Shown piece by piece: positions 35,920 to 45,519 of a stretch of 64,000 nt of DNA. Source of the stretch: Wolbachia endosymbiont of Ctenocephalides felis wCfeF (lineage in GTDB: Bacteria; Pseudomonadota; Alphaproteobacteria; Rickettsiales; Anaplasmataceae); the NCBI GenBank assembly GCA_028571325.1, contig CP116767.1, positions 525,150 to 589,149 on the forward strand. The letters run 5' to 3'. The translations under genes were made by a program, and so were the position numbers. Within the stretch, counting starts at the first letter, position 1. The number at the start of each line of letters is the position of its first letter. The notes below the pieces were generated by a model. The model was not told the DNA's origin. It was given only the letters and a program-made list of their open reading frames with translations, and ran no database searches.

Positions 35920-37173
35920 CTATATAGTGCTACAAACCGGGGCCTGCACCTTTGAAGTGGAAGGCTGAGATGTTGCCGTTCTTGGCGAAAGATCACATAA
36001 AAGCCTGTTTTCTAGATCTTCCTTCCATTTTTCATCATTCATGAGTGCTTCTGCAAACTCTTTTCTTTTTCTATTCAGATCAAATTTATACTCTGATAAC
36101 TCTTTATCAATTTCATCAAATGACTTGCCTTCGCTGAGCATTTGTGTGATTCTACTAGCATTTTCTAATGCAAATACACCACAATTGCAGCCATCGTTTT
36201 GCTGCTTAGTTTCAGAGCTTCTCATGTTATCACTTCCTATTTCCAAAGCTGCTTCCAGTGCACTTACTATACTATCAGTGTTTATTGGAACGTTAACTAA
36301 TTCATTTTTCTTGTCCCGGCACGTTTGCGCTGTTTTTTGGACGTCTTGACCCATTTCTTTTCTTCCTTGCTCGTTTAACTCACGAGATTGCTCAGCGAGA
36401 GGGGGAATCAACCCTTTAATTTCACTCGCACATTCTATGTTCTTACGTTGACTACCAGAACTTGGTAAGTCAGCACCAAAAGAATCACAGTAATAAGCTC
36501 TAAATTGTTTACTACCTAAATTGTACGCAACAACTAATGTAGTCCAATGACGGTTTCCTAGGTTTACTACTGAAGTGAACGTTACTTCTTGATCTTCCTG
36601 CTCTACCCTATTTTTGTATTCTATTAGTCTTTCATTCAAAGTTTCTAGATTGCCGGGAATACAGAAGAATACACCGTCTGCAGAATCCTCTGAATACCCA
36701 TATTTAACTCTTGCAATATGAGCAATATCATGCTGTTGTAGCCAGTAAGCATAATTTTCTCTATTTGTCTGATGCACAAGGGTATCCAGATTTTCATGAA
36801 ATTCACCACCCAAACCACTATCTAAAGAACTTCTACGACTACTGTTTTTTGAACTAGGTTCACTACCTGGCACAATACCACTATCCCCATCTTGGTCTAC
36901 TCCTTTTCCACTAACATAGCCTTTGACCCAGCGAAACAAAGGTTCAATAGCCAATTTGTATGTCACTGCGAGAGCTACTCCCATTAAAATCCAAACTATG
37001 GGATTGGAGATGAGCATGGCAAGTGGAAAGGTCAGTAGAGGAGATCCTACTATCAACCCTAAGCAGCCAATGGTCAATGTAGCCGCCAGATGTATACCAA
37101 AAGCGTAAATAGCAAACCTTACACCATCTTTAAGTTTGGTAAGGTAAGTGTCCTTTTTTGTAGTACCTAACAT
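35920..37173 (-). CDS. Membrane-anchored Ulp1/C48-like cysteine protease candidate
   Basis: The 417 residues begin with two to three hydrophobic segments (residues about 20-80, for example LIVGSPLLTFPLAMLI), then a Ser-rich linker (GSEPSSKNSSRRSSLDSG), then a CE-clan protease-like domain. Candidate catalytic residues are His209 (NRHWTTLVV), Asp230 (YYCDSFGAD), Gln325 and Cys331 (QQNDGCNCGVFALEN), in the Ulp1 order with the usual six-residue Gln-to-Cys gap. This family removes SUMO or ubiquitin from eukaryotic proteins; the Wolbachia cytoplasmic-incompatibility protein CidB uses the same fold. No CifA-like partner is adjacent. Activity and target are inferred. Confidence 0.8.
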   Translation of the reverse strand: MLGTTKKDTYLTKLKDGVRFAIYAFGIHLAATLTIGCLGLIVGSPLLTFPLAMLISNPIVWILMGVALAVTYKLAIEPLFRWVKGYVSGKGVDQDGDSGIVPGSEPSSKNSSRRSSLDSGLGGEFHENLDTLVHQTNRENYAYWLQQHDIAHIARVKYGYSEDSADGVFFCIPGNLETLNERLIEYKNRVEQEDQEVTFTSVVNLGNRHWTTLVVAYNLGSKQFRAYYCDSFGADLPSSGSQRKNIECASEIKGLIPPLAEQSRELNEQGRKEMGQDVQKTAQTCRDKKNELVNVPINTDSIVSALEAALEIGSDNMRSSETKQQNDGCNCGVFALENASRITQMLSEGKSFDEIDKELSEYKFDLNRKRKEFAEALMNDEKWKEDLENRLLCDLSPRTATSQPSTSKVQAPVCSTI

Positions 37174-37304
37174 GTTATATCCATGAATGCCAAGTTAACT
37201 AGATTTTAACAAATTTTAAGGGTAAACTCAACCATAATAATCTTATACCAATTCCACTACATAGAAAGCTGATAGACAACAGTGGAAAAAAGCTATAACG
37301 TCAT

Positions 37305-37794
37305 CCAACAAAAACAAAAAAACTACTTGACAACTTTCGCCGTTACCCTTATAATGAAGATGAAGCTATTATTTATCTTCAGTCTGTGCAGATTAAATGA
37401 GAAAAAAACTTAGCATATTTGGCGTCTCATGTTTAATTTTTCGCACTATGTGCACTGCATGTCTTTTTAAAACTTCTGGTTTTTTACCTATACAAGCTCA
37501 AACGCGCTTATAAGTCGTTTAAGACATCAAAAACGCCAATATCATAAGATAGATAGTGAATAACTAGCTACTCGGGGTTTCTTTTGCTTTTTTTCTGCTT
37601 AGTGAGTTTCTTAAACGTTTATGGCTAAGGTTAAGTTGCATTAAAAAGCAGCTAAGTCGCACTTATTAAGCGTTTAGGATAAAAAAACGCCAACATTTCG
37701 ACACAAAAGTAAATAATTAGCCACCACGGGGCTTCTTTTGCTTTTTTTCTTCGTTTGGCAAATTTCTTAAATATTTATTACTAAAGTAGTATCA
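37305..37794 (+). repeat. Interspersed non-coding repeat, copy C
   Basis: Plus-strand copy closest to B. It carries the consensus promoter, GGCGTCTCATGTTTAA, GCACTATGTGCAC and AACGCGCTTATAAGTCG. Two sub-repeats of about 85 bp (starting AACGCCAA near 37530 and 37690) each contain CTTCTTTTGCTTTTTTTC. The 750-bp gap between the Ulp1-like gene and the GltD-like gene is mostly this repeat; no coding frame is conserved with the other copies. Confidence 0.75.
37327..37355 (+). promoter_or_regulatory. Consensus sigma-70 promoter in copy C
   Basis: TTGACA (37327-37332), a 17-bp spacer and TATAAT (37350-37355). The hairpin partner CTTCAGTCT is present downstream, but the 5' arm has a mismatch (AGATGAAG). 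Confidence 0.75.
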
Positions 37795-37824
37795 TGGGTC
37801 CCAGTGTCAGAGCACTGGGATGAC
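37795..37824. repeat. Palindromic repeat after copy C
   Basis: TGGGTCCCAGTGTC...CACTGGGATGACA, attached to the end of copy C as at copy B. Confidence 0.75.
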
Positions 37825-37923
37825 AAGAATGGGGTACTTGGATGACAGGAGAAGGGGCTTGTTAACTGACAAGACGGTATCTTAATTTGTCCTATTACTA
37901 TTGGGGTTTGGTATAAGATAGAC

Positions 37924-40890
37924 CTAACAAACCTCAGTAGGGTGTCCAGTTGGGCCCATAAGAACTATTTGTTCACCTTCTTTGAAGTACTTACACAAAT
38001 TAGTGGAGCCACCGGTTTCGAGTACAATAGTGGAAATAATTCCTTTTTTTTTGTCTACTTCAGTGCCAGTTACAGCTATACCTTCCATAGCAAGGCTTGT
38101 AGCTTTTCTGCTGTTAGTTTCAAAACTTTGCAACCTAAAGAATTGCCCAGGCTTGAAATTTTTTGCAGCAAGTGGTGCTTTGATCACTATTTCTACTACT
38201 TTGTCGGTTAAATATTGAACTTTTATGACTTTTGCAGTGAACTGTTCTTTGATCTTATTGAAGAATTCTTCACTTGCCAGGTGTTCTGGCGTCATTCCAG
38301 CGCATAACACTGGCTGGTTACTTGTTTGGATAACTCCATCCAAAAGCTGGGAAATGATAGGGTAGCCGTTTTTGGCACTTGCCATAGCTTTCACGACACT
38401 GCCGCTGTATGAGGGATGAAGATCACCGAAAAAACTAATTGCTTTACTGCCTTGTTTATACACTAATATTCTATCTTTATTTTGCATCTTAGGAGAGAAT
38501 ATTGGATCCACTTCTTCCCCTGATGAGCTCAGGTGAGTGAAATATCCATTGCTTAATTCAAAATGCTTTTTATCTTCCGTTGCAATGACTGTATTTGGTT
38601 CAGTACCCGCTGCTATAAGAACAGAACGTGCTTTTATACACTTGATTTCGCCCGACTTTGTGTCTATCAGTTTTATCGATTCAGCATGGTTATACTTATC
38701 CGTCACAATTTCAATTGGCTCTAGGTTTTCGATAAAGTAAATCCCTTCTGACAGTGCGTTTTGCACCTCCTCACTATTTAGTCGGTAACTTGGTGAACTT
38801 TTCAGCTCTTTTCTATATACAACTTTCACTCCCCCCAAACTCTGTACTAACTCCAATATTTTTGCTTCTCTATTCTCTTTTTTCGCTAGTTCTTTCTCTT
38901 TTTGGATCGACTGTGCGTGCAATATAAACTCATTCGCAATTTCACGTTCTTCTTCTGTCCAATCTTTTTCAACGTAGTCTTTCCCATATTTACCAACCAA
39001 TGTCTCGTAGCGAAGAAGAAATTTTTCTACTTGAGTCGGATAATACGCTAAAGCTTCAGTGGCAGTATCAATTGCAGTAAGTCCCGCACCTATAACAACT
39101 ATTGGCATGCGAATTTGCAGATTTGCTATAGAGTCAGATTTAAGAGCACCACTGAGTTGTAATGACATTAGAAAATCAGATGCCATGCGCACCCCACGAG
39201 CTAACATATTTTTTATTTTGATTATTCGTGGCTTACCAGAGCCAAGCGCTAGGGCTATGTGGTCGAAACCCAAATTGAACGCATCACTAACAGTTACTGT
39301 GCCACCAAAGCGAATGCCTCCATAAAACGCAAAATTTTTGCGTCTTTCTAGTAATAATCTGATAATTTTTAAGTAATTCTTGTTCCACCGAGAAGTAATG
39401 CCATATTCTGCTACTCCACCAAACCCACCGGCTGTACGCTTACTCAATTTTTCATGCTTGAAATCTCTGATCAGCTGAAAATTATCAATCAGAGGTTCTA
39501 TCTTTAATCCATCAATAGCGATAACATTATGCCCATCGTTTAATAAATGATGAGCTAGATTAAAACCAGCAGGACCAAGGCCTACAACCAGGACATTTTT
39601 TCCAGTATTTTCTTTCGGCAACGGCCGCTGAAAATTTAAAGGATTCCAACGACTAAGCAGAGAATATATTTCAAATCCGTATGGCAAACTGAGCACGTCA
39701 TCCAAAACTCTTGTTTCAACCATTGGCACATTCACAGGCTCTTGTTTTTGATATATGCACGAATTCATGCAATCATTGCATATTCTGTATCCAGTGGCTG
39801 CACATAGTGGATTGTCTATCATCACAATTGCAAGGCTTGCTATACTGTACCCTTCACTTTTTACCAGATTCATTTCTGATATTTTCTGTTCCAGTGGGCA
39901 GCCGTGCAGTTCAACTTTAAGTGGAGATTCTTTAAAAATCTCACTTGGTTGACAGGATGTAGCGCTAGAATCTGTGCATTCTTTCTGGATCCCAGTGTCA
40001 GCCACTCGGATGACAGACCCCTTTGAGCAACTGTCCTTATTTTGCTTATGACAAAATATGCAGTAGTGAGCATTATCTAACGCCTTATCTAAACTCACCT
40101 TTTCACTTGTTAGGTCAAAACCATATCGTCTTTTTACTTCATTTGAATACAGAACTTCAACTCCGCCTACTTCTTTTTTAGAGAATGATACGAGATTTTC
40201 ATGATCAATTTTTTTATGAGTACTAAAAAGTATACTCTGTTTATTTTTCACTCTCCATGCTGCATACTGTACTGCAAGTTCTATTTCCTCTTTGTGACAC
40301 TCTTTATCCTCAAACCAACACATCACTTGCTCGGCGAAATTTTTTTCTGCTGTTGGTAAAGTAAGAAAATGACTTAATCTGCTAGTGATACAATCAATGT
40401 CTATGTTTGCTATGTCAGTGTATTTCTTCAATGCATAGCGTTGAACAAATAATCTTTTGCATTTATATATTACAGCAAAGTCGTTGTGCTTTTTCTTTAG
40501 CTCTTCTGTTTCTTTTTCAATGTTGAAAAGCTTTGCGATGAATTCATCAAGTAAGTACGAAAGGTCTATAATTAGCTGACTATCTGTCGCTTGAGTGGTC
40601 GACATTTGTTGTTTTCTGGATCCCAGTGTCAAGCACTGGGATGACATGGAACAATGCTGGGGTGATATGGAACAGTACTGAGATGACATGGAACGATACT
40701 GGGATGACATGTGGTGACACTGAGATGACACTGAAGCGTTTTCTCTTGCTTTAATCAAGGAACGAAATAAATTTTCATCGCATGATTTGGCATAATCTAA
40801 AAATGTCTCATCTAGTTTTATTAATCCATCGCGAATATATAGATCGGGAAATGAGATGTTAAAATTTAGCTGCATTGCTATATTATACAA
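37924..40890 (-). CDS. GltD-like flavoprotein fused to an FNR-type domain, truncated
   Basis: The 988-residue product has a helical N-terminal part and cysteine clusters likely to bind Fe-S (CIFCHKQNKDSC; CAATGYRICNDCMNSC). A glutamate-synthase-small-subunit-like FAD/NAD(P) domain starts near residue 434 (VLVVGLGPAGFNLAHHL), with a second dinucleotide motif PIVVIGAGLTAIDTA. From about residue 877 a ferredoxin-reductase-type FAD domain begins (PGQFFRLQSFE) but stops after GPTGHPTEVC, so the NAD-binding half is missing. Three palindromic elements are inserted in frame (residues about 53-92, 292-302 and 858-867). It probably was an electron-transfer enzyme; function after truncation is doubtful. 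Confidence 0.8.
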   Translation of the reverse strand: MYNIAMQLNFNISFPDLYIRDGLIKLDETFLDYAKSCDENLFRSLIKARENASVSSQCHHMSSQYRSMSSQYCSISPQHCSMSSQCLTLGSRKQQMSTTQATDSQLIIDLSYLLDEFIAKLFNIEKETEELKKKHNDFAVIYKCKRLFVQRYALKKYTDIANIDIDCITSRLSHFLTLPTAEKNFAEQVMCWFEDKECHKEEIELAVQYAAWRVKNKQSILFSTHKKIDHENLVSFSKKEVGGVEVLYSNEVKRRYGFDLTSEKVSLDKALDNAHYCIFCHKQNKDSCSKGSVIRVADTGIQKECTDSSATSCQPSEIFKESPLKVELHGCPLEQKISEMNLVKSEGYSIASLAIVMIDNPLCAATGYRICNDCMNSCIYQKQEPVNVPMVETRVLDDVLSLPYGFEIYSLLSRWNPLNFQRPLPKENTGKNVLVVGLGPAGFNLAHHLLNDGHNVIAIDGLKIEPLIDNFQLIRDFKHEKLSKRTAGGFGGVAEYGITSRWNKNYLKIIRLLLERRKNFAFYGGIRFGGTVTVSDAFNLGFDHIALALGSGKPRIIKIKNMLARGVRMASDFLMSLQLSGALKSDSIANLQIRMPIVVIGAGLTAIDTATEALAYYPTQVEKFLLRYETLVGKYGKDYVEKDWTEEEREIANEFILHAQSIQKEKELAKKENREAKILELVQSLGGVKVVYRKELKSSPSYRLNSEEVQNALSEGIYFIENLEPIEIVTDKYNHAESIKLIDTKSGEIKCIKARSVLIAAGTEPNTVIATEDKKHFELSNGYFTHLSSSGEEVDPIFSPKMQNKDRILVYKQGSKAISFFGDLHPSYSGSVVKAMASAKNGYPIISQLLDGVIQTSNQPVLCAGMTPEHLASEEFFNKIKEQFTAKVIKVQYLTDKVVEIVIKAPLAAKNFKPGQFFRLQSFETNSRKATSLAMEGIAVTGTEVDKKKGIISTIVLETGGSTNLCKYFKEGEQIVLMGPTGHPTEVC
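38290..38316. repeat. In-frame palindromic insertion 3 in GltD-like gene
   Basis: GTCATTCCAGCG...CACTGGCTGG, translated as part of QPVLCAGMTPEH. A diverged copy of the interspersed palindrome. Confidence 0.6.
39985..40015. repeat. In-frame palindromic insertion 2 in GltD-like gene
   Basis: CTGGATCCCAGTGTCAGCC...GGATGACA, translated as VIRVADTGIQ between two cysteine-rich blocks. The frame stays open. Confidence 0.75.
40616..40732. repeat. In-frame palindrome with 21-bp tandem expansion (insertion 1)
   Basis: A full palindrome at 40616-40645 overlaps 4.5 units of a 21-bp tandem repeat (40637-40732), each derived from the palindrome arm (TGGGATGACATGGAAC...). It encodes heptads like SMSSQYC near residues 53-85 of the GltD-like protein. 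This is a multiple of three, so the frame is preserved. Confidence 0.85.
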
Positions 40891-40920
40891 CGCATACGCC
40901 GTTTTTTACAGATGAAAATT

Positions 40921-41361
40921 TTATTTGTTTTGCAACATGGCTAAAATTGTTGCTTCTGCAACCTTCTCTTCATCTACATATGCAACACACTCAAACTTGC
41001 ATGCACTCAAACGTGCATTTTTAATGTTAGACTGAAGAACTAGGGTGTCTCCTGGAGTAACTGGCTTTCTGAATTTTGCATTTTCAATGGACATAAAGTA
41101 AACAACTTTATTTTCCACTGCACTTTGACTTTCTTTACCAAGAACACATATTGCAGATGCCTGAGCTAGAGATTCAATTATTAAAACTCCTGGCATTATC
41201 GGATGGCCAGGAAAATGGCCAATGAAAAATGGCTCATTGAAAGTTACATTTTTGATTGCCTTTATACTCCTACCTGGATCACATTCTATTACTCTATCCA
41301 CTAAGAGAAACGGATAAGAGTGTGGTAATATTTTTATAATATCACTGATATTAAACTGCAT
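40921..41361 (-). CDS. fabZ: 3-hydroxyacyl-ACP dehydratase
   Basis: FabZ removes water from 3-hydroxyacyl-ACP in fatty-acid synthesis. It has the hot-dog fold with [13 protein letters not shown] and the active-site helix text [20 protein letters not shown] containing catalytic His and Glu. The 146 residues are typical. It lies 18 bp downstream of the skp-like gene, in the conserved rseP-bamA-skp-fabZ order (lpxD, lpxA and lpxB absent, as expected for Wolbachia without lipid A). Confidence 0.96.
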   Translation of the reverse strand: MQFNISDIIKILPHSYPFLLVDRVIECDPGRSIKAIKNVTFNEPFFIGHFPGHPIMPGVLIIESLAQASAICVLGKESQSAVENKVVYFMSIENAKFRKPVTPGDTLVLQSNIKNARLSACKFECVAYVDEEKVAEATILAMLQNK

Positions 41362-41379
41362 AATATCCTTAAAGTAAGC

Positions 41380-41955
41380 CTAATTGACGTCTTTCAAAGC
41401 GAATTTTGGTATTTCTTTGTTTATGTTTTTTAATATGGCATCTGATAAATCAACTTTATCTAAGTCAGCTTCATCCATAGAGTACAAAACCTGATTTTTC
41501 TTTGAAATAAATAGTACCAAGTCTATGTTGTTTTTTTCTGCGGTTTCTCTAGCAACTTCTTTTATCTTGTTAAAAACACTATCTACCGCGTCTCTGTAAC
41601 TTTTTTCTAGGTATAACATTTTTTTAGCGTAACTATCTCTAGCACTTAGAGCGTGCTTGTCAAATTGCTCTGTTCTTTCCTTTTTTGCTTCCTCTGATAG
41701 AAGTTCAAATTCCTCTTTTGAAGGCTTGAATTTTTCTAGCTCACTTTCAAACTCTTGTTGCAGCCCAGAATTTTGTTCTTTTATTTGCTGTTGTATATTT
41801 TGTAGAGCAAGAGACTCGCTGATCACTTTGTCGCTATCAATAATCGCAACTTTTATGTTAAGTGCGCCCCCAGATTGATGTTTTACAACCTTATAACCCA
41901 CAAACAAGGAAATAACTAAGACAATAACTGATATAAATAATTGTATGTATTTCAT
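41380..41955 (-). CDS. skp: OmpH/Skp family periplasmic chaperone
   Basis: An N-terminal signal anchor (LFISVIVLVISLFVGYKVV) is followed by IKVAIIDSDKVISESLAL and a long coiled coil (residues about 60-140, rich in Glu/Lys/Gln). It ends with NNIDLVLFISKKNQVLYS, the usual Skp C-terminal strand region. Skp holds unfolded outer-membrane proteins in the periplasm. It directly follows bamA with no gap. Confidence 0.9.
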   Translation of the reverse strand: MKYIQLFISVIVLVISLFVGYKVVKHQSGGALNIKVAIIDSDKVISESLALQNIQQQIKEQNSGLQQEFESELEKFKPSKEEFELLSEEAKKERTEQFDKHALSARDSYAKKMLYLEKSYRDAVDSVFNKIKEVARETAEKNNIDLVLFISKKNQVLYSMDEADLDKVDLSDAILKNINKEIPKFALKDVN

Positions 41956-44295
41956 TTAAATCCCTACTTCAATAGAAAACTTAACATTCGATGATGGTAT
42001 TATATCATAAGGTTCCTTAACTAAAGGAAAGCCAAAGTCTAATCTAAATCTACCACCAAAAGGAGAAGGCATCGAAAAACCAAAACCTGGTGAAACTCTT
42101 ACAAGTTTACTGTCGTTGTATGGTTCTTTTCCTTTGTGTTTCTCATCTTTATCGTCTAAACCAAAAAGCGTTGCATAGTCAACAAAGAATGAGCCTTTGA
42201 CGCCAACATAATCGTATAATTTCGGTAATGGAAAATCCACTTGTTGTGTTAAGTTAAAATAAGTCTTACCTCCTAATGAGCTTTTATCTTTTGCTCTTGG
42301 TCCAATACCAGAGAGGTCAAACCCTCTAATCTCATTACCACCTTTAAAAAAGTGCTGGCCAATATTTAGCGGTTCATCGGTATAAGAAAAAATATGACCT
42401 GCTGCCATTTTAAAGCGCAGTATTATATCATCATCAATCTTACTCAATATGGGATGTGTATAAAAAGACAAAAATTCAGATTTGAGGAAATTTACGTTCC
42501 CTCCCAGTCCTGAAACGTCCTGGCTTAAGCGCAATAAATAACCATCTCTTGGGGCATATAGATTATCTAATTTATTATACGCTAATGTGTATCCTACTGA
42601 TGAAATGTGATATTCACCTTCTCGGTCCCGTATTATTTCAGGGATATCACCGCCCTTTCCACCCTTATTGTCCAAGTGTATATGATTATACTTATAAGAA
42701 TAGCGTAGGGAATTAGTTAAGTTCTCTGTGACTTTATGTGATAATTTTGTAAAAAATCCCATGTCACAGCTATCAAAAGTGGTGTTTGGCTTATCTTGTT
42801 TTTCATAGAACACGCCTACACCTAATGATGTATCGGAGTCATTAAAATTATTTTCAACGACTTCTAAATCAGTCGAAAATACGTATCGACTTTTCTCAAC
42901 GGCAAAGGAGAGCTCTTTTCCGCTACCAAATAAATTACGGTCTTTAAAATCAGTTTTAAAAAATGCTCCGCCAGGAAAAGACACACCTCCTCCTAAATAT
43001 AACGAGGTAGTGTTTTTTTCTTTAATATCTAAGTTGAGATTCACTACATTATCATTAATTGTATAACTATTTATTTTTACTGCTTCAAAAAAATCACTGC
43101 CAATCAATTTTCTACGCGATTTTTGAATCTCAGATGTGTTATACGCGTCACCTTCTGCTACACTGAGCTTACTTCTGATCACTTTGTCTAAAGTACGGTC
43201 GTTACCGTCTATTGTAATTTGATTTATGTAAATCTTTTTACCTGGCAGCACCCTGTAAGTTACATCTACAACATTGCCACGCTGTGCGTATTCTGGATTA
43301 ACTTTTGCAAATATATATCCCCTCTCGTTTAAATACTTGTTTATTTTTTCTACCGTATTACTAATTTTAACCTTATCAAATACTTTGTTACCTTCCTCAG
43401 TTATTAGTTCTAATATCCCTTCTTTTAGGTTTGGGTCCTGAATTTTAGCTTCAACATCAATTTTATTGCTTCCAAACAAATATTGCTCTCCTTCATCAAT
43501 CAAAAAAGTTAACACCACTTGATTGTTATTATCAACTTCAGCAATTGGCTGAATACTATTGTTGATATACCCCTTAGACGAATAGAAGTGATCAAGCAAC
43601 TCTTCGTTGATTAATAAGTACTGTGGTGAATAATGATTTCCACCTTTAAAAATAGCTCTGAATAACTTATTAAATACATCATTACTTTGCGTTTTAATAG
43701 CTTGCTCTAGCTCATTTTCTGAAAAGTTTTTATTGCCTATAAATCTTATGTCCTTAATTCTAGATGTTTTACCCTCTTTTATTTTAAAGACTAAATTAAC
43801 CCTGTTGCCATCAAGCTTATTCAGCTCATATTCAATTTTAGCACCAATCTTGCCGTTGTTTCTATAAGTTGTGATTAAATTCAGTAAATCGTTTTGTAAT
43901 TTTGTTTCGGCGAAAATAGTCAAGGGTTTTGATTGAATCACGTTATTTAGCAGTTCTTTGCTTTTAAATAGCTTATTACCTTTTAATATTACCTTGTTAA
44001 TTAGTGGATTTTCTTGAACTTTTATTACCAAGTTTTTTTCATCATCGATGTAAGCGTTAACATTAGCAAATAACTTTGTTTTGTATAAAACCTTTATAAT
44101 TGAATCTATGTCGTCGTTGTTTAAATAACTACTAGGTTCTAATTTTGTATAGAACTTTATTGTTTGACTGCCAATTCGCTCATTACCAACGTATTTAATA
44201 TCCTTTATCTGCGTTTTTTTCCCGTTTTCTAAAGCAACAAGTAATGTAGGAACAGAGATAAAAATTACTATTAATATATAAAACAGTTTCTTCAT
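41956..44295 (-). CDS. bamA: Outer membrane assembly factor BamA
   Basis: BamA is the core of the beta-barrel assembly machine. A signal peptide (MKKLFYILIVIFISVPTLLVA) is followed by POTRA domains (residues about 25-430; for example IKDIRFIGNKNFSENELEQ). The C-terminal barrel ends FSIEVGI, with the conserved loop text GGNEIRGFDLSGIGPR. The frame is open to 44337, but the signal peptide begins at ATG 44295, which I chose; this starts 7 bp after the rseP stop. Confidence 0.95.
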   Translation of the reverse strand: MKKLFYILIVIFISVPTLLVALENGKKTQIKDIKYVGNERIGSQTIKFYTKLEPSSYLNNDDIDSIIKVLYKTKLFANVNAYIDDEKNLVIKVQENPLINKVILKGNKLFKSKELLNNVIQSKPLTIFAETKLQNDLLNLITTYRNNGKIGAKIEYELNKLDGNRVNLVFKIKEGKTSRIKDIRFIGNKNFSENELEQAIKTQSNDVFNKLFRAIFKGGNHYSPQYLLINEELLDHFYSSKGYINNSIQPIAEVDNNNQVVLTFLIDEGEQYLFGSNKIDVEAKIQDPNLKEGILELITEEGNKVFDKVKISNTVEKINKYLNERGYIFAKVNPEYAQRGNVVDVTYRVLPGKKIYINQITIDGNDRTLDKVIRSKLSVAEGDAYNTSEIQKSRRKLIGSDFFEAVKINSYTINDNVVNLNLDIKEKNTTSLYLGGGVSFPGGAFFKTDFKDRNLFGSGKELSFAVEKSRYVFSTDLEVVENNFNDSDTSLGVGVFYEKQDKPNTTFDSCDMGFFTKLSHKVTENLTNSLRYSYKYNHIHLDNKGGKGGDIPEIIRDREGEYHISSVGYTLAYNKLDNLYAPRDGYLLRLSQDVSGLGGNVNFLKSEFLSFYTHPILSKIDDDIILRFKMAAGHIFSYTDEPLNIGQHFFKGGNEIRGFDLSGIGPRAKDKSSLGGKTYFNLTQQVDFPLPKLYDYVGVKGSFFVDYATLFGLDDKDEKHKGKEPYNDSKLVRVSPGFGFSMPSPFGGRFRLDFGFPLVKEPYDIIPSSNVKFSIEVGI

Positions 44296-44302
44296 ATTTA
44301 TC

Positions 44303-45421
44303 TTAAAAAAGATGTCTGATATCATTTGAGATCGCAATTGCCATTAGCAAGAACAATACAGTAGCACCAAAAGTGGCAGCATATTTTTGACATTTCAAAC
44401 TCAAGTCTCTGCGCATGACCGCTTCTATAATGTAGAAGAATAAATGTCCACCATCCAATGGTAAAATTGGCAGTAAATTAATCGCAGCTAAAGTAGATGA
44501 AAGGATTGCCACGAAATATAAAACCATAGTAAATCCCTGTTTAGCTGATTGTCCTGAATATTTTGCAATTTTTATTGGTCCACCTATTTCATTTATACTT
44601 CTCTTACCAACGATAATTTGAAAGAGAGCTTTGATTGTTAAACTCATAGCGTGGTAAGTTTCACTTACTGATAGGTTCATAGCTCCAAGAAAAGATGACT
44701 GCTTTAGCCCTGTTATATCAACTGAAGTAATTCCTATAACTCTTCTTTCTATTGTGGTATCGGAAGCGTCTTTAATTATTGATGGAATCAGGGTAACTCT
44801 ATACTCTTCGTTATTTCGACTATATCTAATTTCGATTTCTTTCTCGAGGCTTGACATCATCACGCGTGAAATATCTTCAAAATATTTTATTTTATATTCA
44901 TTGATCTGTGTAATAATGTCACCTGGCAATAAACCAGCTTGCTCTGCTGGTTTACCTTCAATTACACTTCCAATCACTGGTGGAGTGCGATAATAGCCTA
45001 CTGTACTAAAAAATATTGTAAAAGCTATAACAGCAAGTACCATGTTTGCAAATGGTCCTGCAAAAACTATTGCTGCTTTTTTATATCGCGGTTTTGTATG
45101 AAGTGAATATAACCTTTCTTCTTCAGTTAAATTTTGTTGATCAGCTGGGACGCTTGCTGCATTGCTGTCCCCTAGCATTTTAACATAACCGCCCAGTGGA
45201 ACAGCACTTAGTTTCCATCTAGTTCCAGACTTATCATGAAAACCAAAGATTTCAGGACCAAAGCCTATGGAAAAAGACTCAACTTTAACTTTGCATGCTT
45301 TGGCGATAATATAGTGCCCGTATTCATGTACAAATACTACAACAGAGATGATTAAGGCAAATGAAAAAAGATTATATGCTCCATTACCAAGCTGATGGAC
45401 AAGATTAGAAATTAATTCCAC
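44303..45421 (-). CDS. rseP: Site-2 intramembrane metalloprotease RseP
   Basis: The zinc protease motif HEYGH is in VVVFVHEYGHYIIAKACKV in the first membrane segment; a PDZ domain spans the middle (GKPAEQAGLLPGDIITQI), and NLLPILPLDGGHLFFYIIE supplies the third zinc-ligand region. Members cut membrane-bound anti-sigma factors and leftover signal peptides. The frame extends to TTG 45478, but GTG 45421 gives a more usual length of about 372. It is first in the rseP-bamA-skp-fabZ cluster. Confidence 0.94.
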   Translation of the reverse strand: MELISNLVHQLGNGAYNLFSFALIISVVVFVHEYGHYIIAKACKVKVESFSIGFGPEIFGFHDKSGTRWKLSAVPLGGYVKMLGDSNAASVPADQQNLTEEERLYSLHTKPRYKKAAIVFAGPFANMVLAVIAFTIFFSTVGYYRTPPVIGSVIEGKPAEQAGLLPGDIITQINEYKIKYFEDISRVMMSSLEKEIEIRYSRNNEEYRVTLIPSIIKDASDTTIERRVIGITSVDITGLKQSSFLGAMNLSVSETYHAMSLTIKALFQIIVGKRSINEIGGPIKIAKYSGQSAKQGFTMVLYFVAILSSTLAAINLLPILPLDGGHLFFYIIEAVMRRDLSLKCQKYAATFGATVLFLLMAIAISNDIRHLF

Positions 45422-45519
45422 CTGTATTTTAGATATTAACAAAATTTCAAGTATATTAAAACGCGCCTCGCTTGACAAGTGTTTAATTTAACCTTTAAAT
45501 CAAGGAAAGTTTAATAACA

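Noticed and set aside
35920-37173. Cytoplasmic incompatibility cifB gene
   Set aside because: Only the protease fold is shared. The protein is far shorter than CifB, has membrane segments, and no cifA-like gene is adjacent.
40637-40732. Possible CRISPR-like array
   Set aside because: The 21-bp units are adjacent without spacers and lie in frame inside a gene; it is a tandem repeat.
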